Both the position numbers and the translations under genes were made by a program. The notes under the pieces are model-generated. The model did no database searches. It saw only the letters and a program-made list of their open reading frames with translations, and was not told the origin of the DNA. A stretch of 5,953 bases of DNA from positions 1-5,953 of the forward strand of contig RKSH01000209.1 of the NCBI GenBank assembly GCA_007570945.1. Direction: 5' to 3'. Shown one piece after another: positions 5,723 through 5,953 of this stretch. This DNA comes from Gammaproteobacteria bacterium. Its GTDB lineage: Bacteria; Pseudomonadota; Gammaproteobacteria; Arenicellales; Spongiicolonaceae. The stretch's first letter is position 1, and every line of letters starts with the position of its first letter.

Positions 5723-5953
5723 TTATTTGGACTCCAGAGATTTCGGGTTGCGCAGACCCTTTTTCTCATCCGACTTCAACTTCCTTTCCACCTTCTTTAC
5801 ATCTTCGCCGGGCGGCAGGTTTTCCGGCCGGATGCCTCTTTCGAGCAGGGTGCTGCGCACGCTTTGGTTGTTGGTGATGTGCTCGCCGGAGATTTCCCGC
5901 TCGGTTTGCATGCGGTTGGCTTTGGCGTTGAATATGGTGATTTCCGCGGCGAA
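5723..5953 (-). CDS. dinD: DinD-like DNA-damage-inducible protein, C-terminal part (5' end outside window)
   Basis: The frame is open from the window edge to TAA at 5725-5723, giving the last 76 residues. It matches, from memory, the highly conserved end of DinD family proteins: FAAEITIFN, then ITNNQSVRSTLLERGIRPENLPPGEDVKKVERK and a Lys-rich tail. In Escherichia coli DinD is a LexA-controlled SOS protein reported to disturb RecA filaments. Many relatives elsewhere are accessory genes of mobile regions. The N-terminal part, the promoter and any LexA box lie to the right of the window, so SOS control cannot be judged here. The very basic tail (KKVERKLKSDEKKGLRNPK) is compatible with nucleic-acid contact. 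Moderately lower GC than the central operon. It reads toward the structured non-coding block and has no link in function to the demethylation genes. Confidence 0.75.
   Translation of the reverse strand, partial: FAAEITIFNAKANRMQTEREISGEHITNNQSVRSTLLERGIRPENLPPGEDVKKVERKLKSDEKKGLRNPKSLESK

Overview
The window is GC-rich DNA from a Gram-negative bacterium, most likely a proteobacterium. The evidence is a DinD-type SOS protein end, an apparent outer-membrane beta-barrel end with a C-terminal Phe, and a Rieske plus dimethylglycine-dehydrogenase-like gene pair of the kind common in marine and soil proteobacteria. I cannot name a genus from the sequence.

Layout: (1) bases 1-342, + strand: the 3' end of an unrecognised gene of clearly lower GC (about 51% by hand count) than what follows. 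(2) 357-384: a perfect hairpin between converging genes, probably a shared terminator. (3) 3945 to 384, - strand: a tight two-gene operon, an 822-aa FAD/GcvT-domain amine dehydrogenase followed after 4 nt by a zinc-less medium-chain dehydrogenase/reductase. (4) 3946-3986: a 41-bp divergent promoter region. (5) 3987-5078, + strand: a Rieske non-haem iron oxygenase. (6) 5080-5337, - strand: an 85-codon remnant ending like an outer-membrane beta-barrel, converging on the Rieske gene with 1 nt between stops. (7) 5340-5722: about 380 bases without a credible protein gene, holding dense inverted repeats and, on the - strand, a classic intrinsic terminator; a candidate structured RNA. (8) 5723-5953, - strand: the C-terminal 76 residues of a DinD-like protein, cut by the window edge.

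How the genes fit together: the centre is a divergent N-demethylation module. The Rieske enzyme has the iron-ligand layout and bridging glutamate associated with quaternary-ammonium oxygenases (carnitine, glycine betaine, proline betaine type). These remove a methyl group as formaldehyde or cleave the C-N bond. The flavoprotein resembles dimethylglycine/sarcosine dehydrogenase and would take the next methyl group to tetrahydrofolate. A reasonable inference is catabolism of a methylated osmolyte such as glycine betaine. The reductase that must feed electrons to the Rieske protein is not in the window, and the role of the coupled MDR enzyme is not explained by the known pathway. The least explained part is the structured intergenic block between the barrel remnant and dinD.
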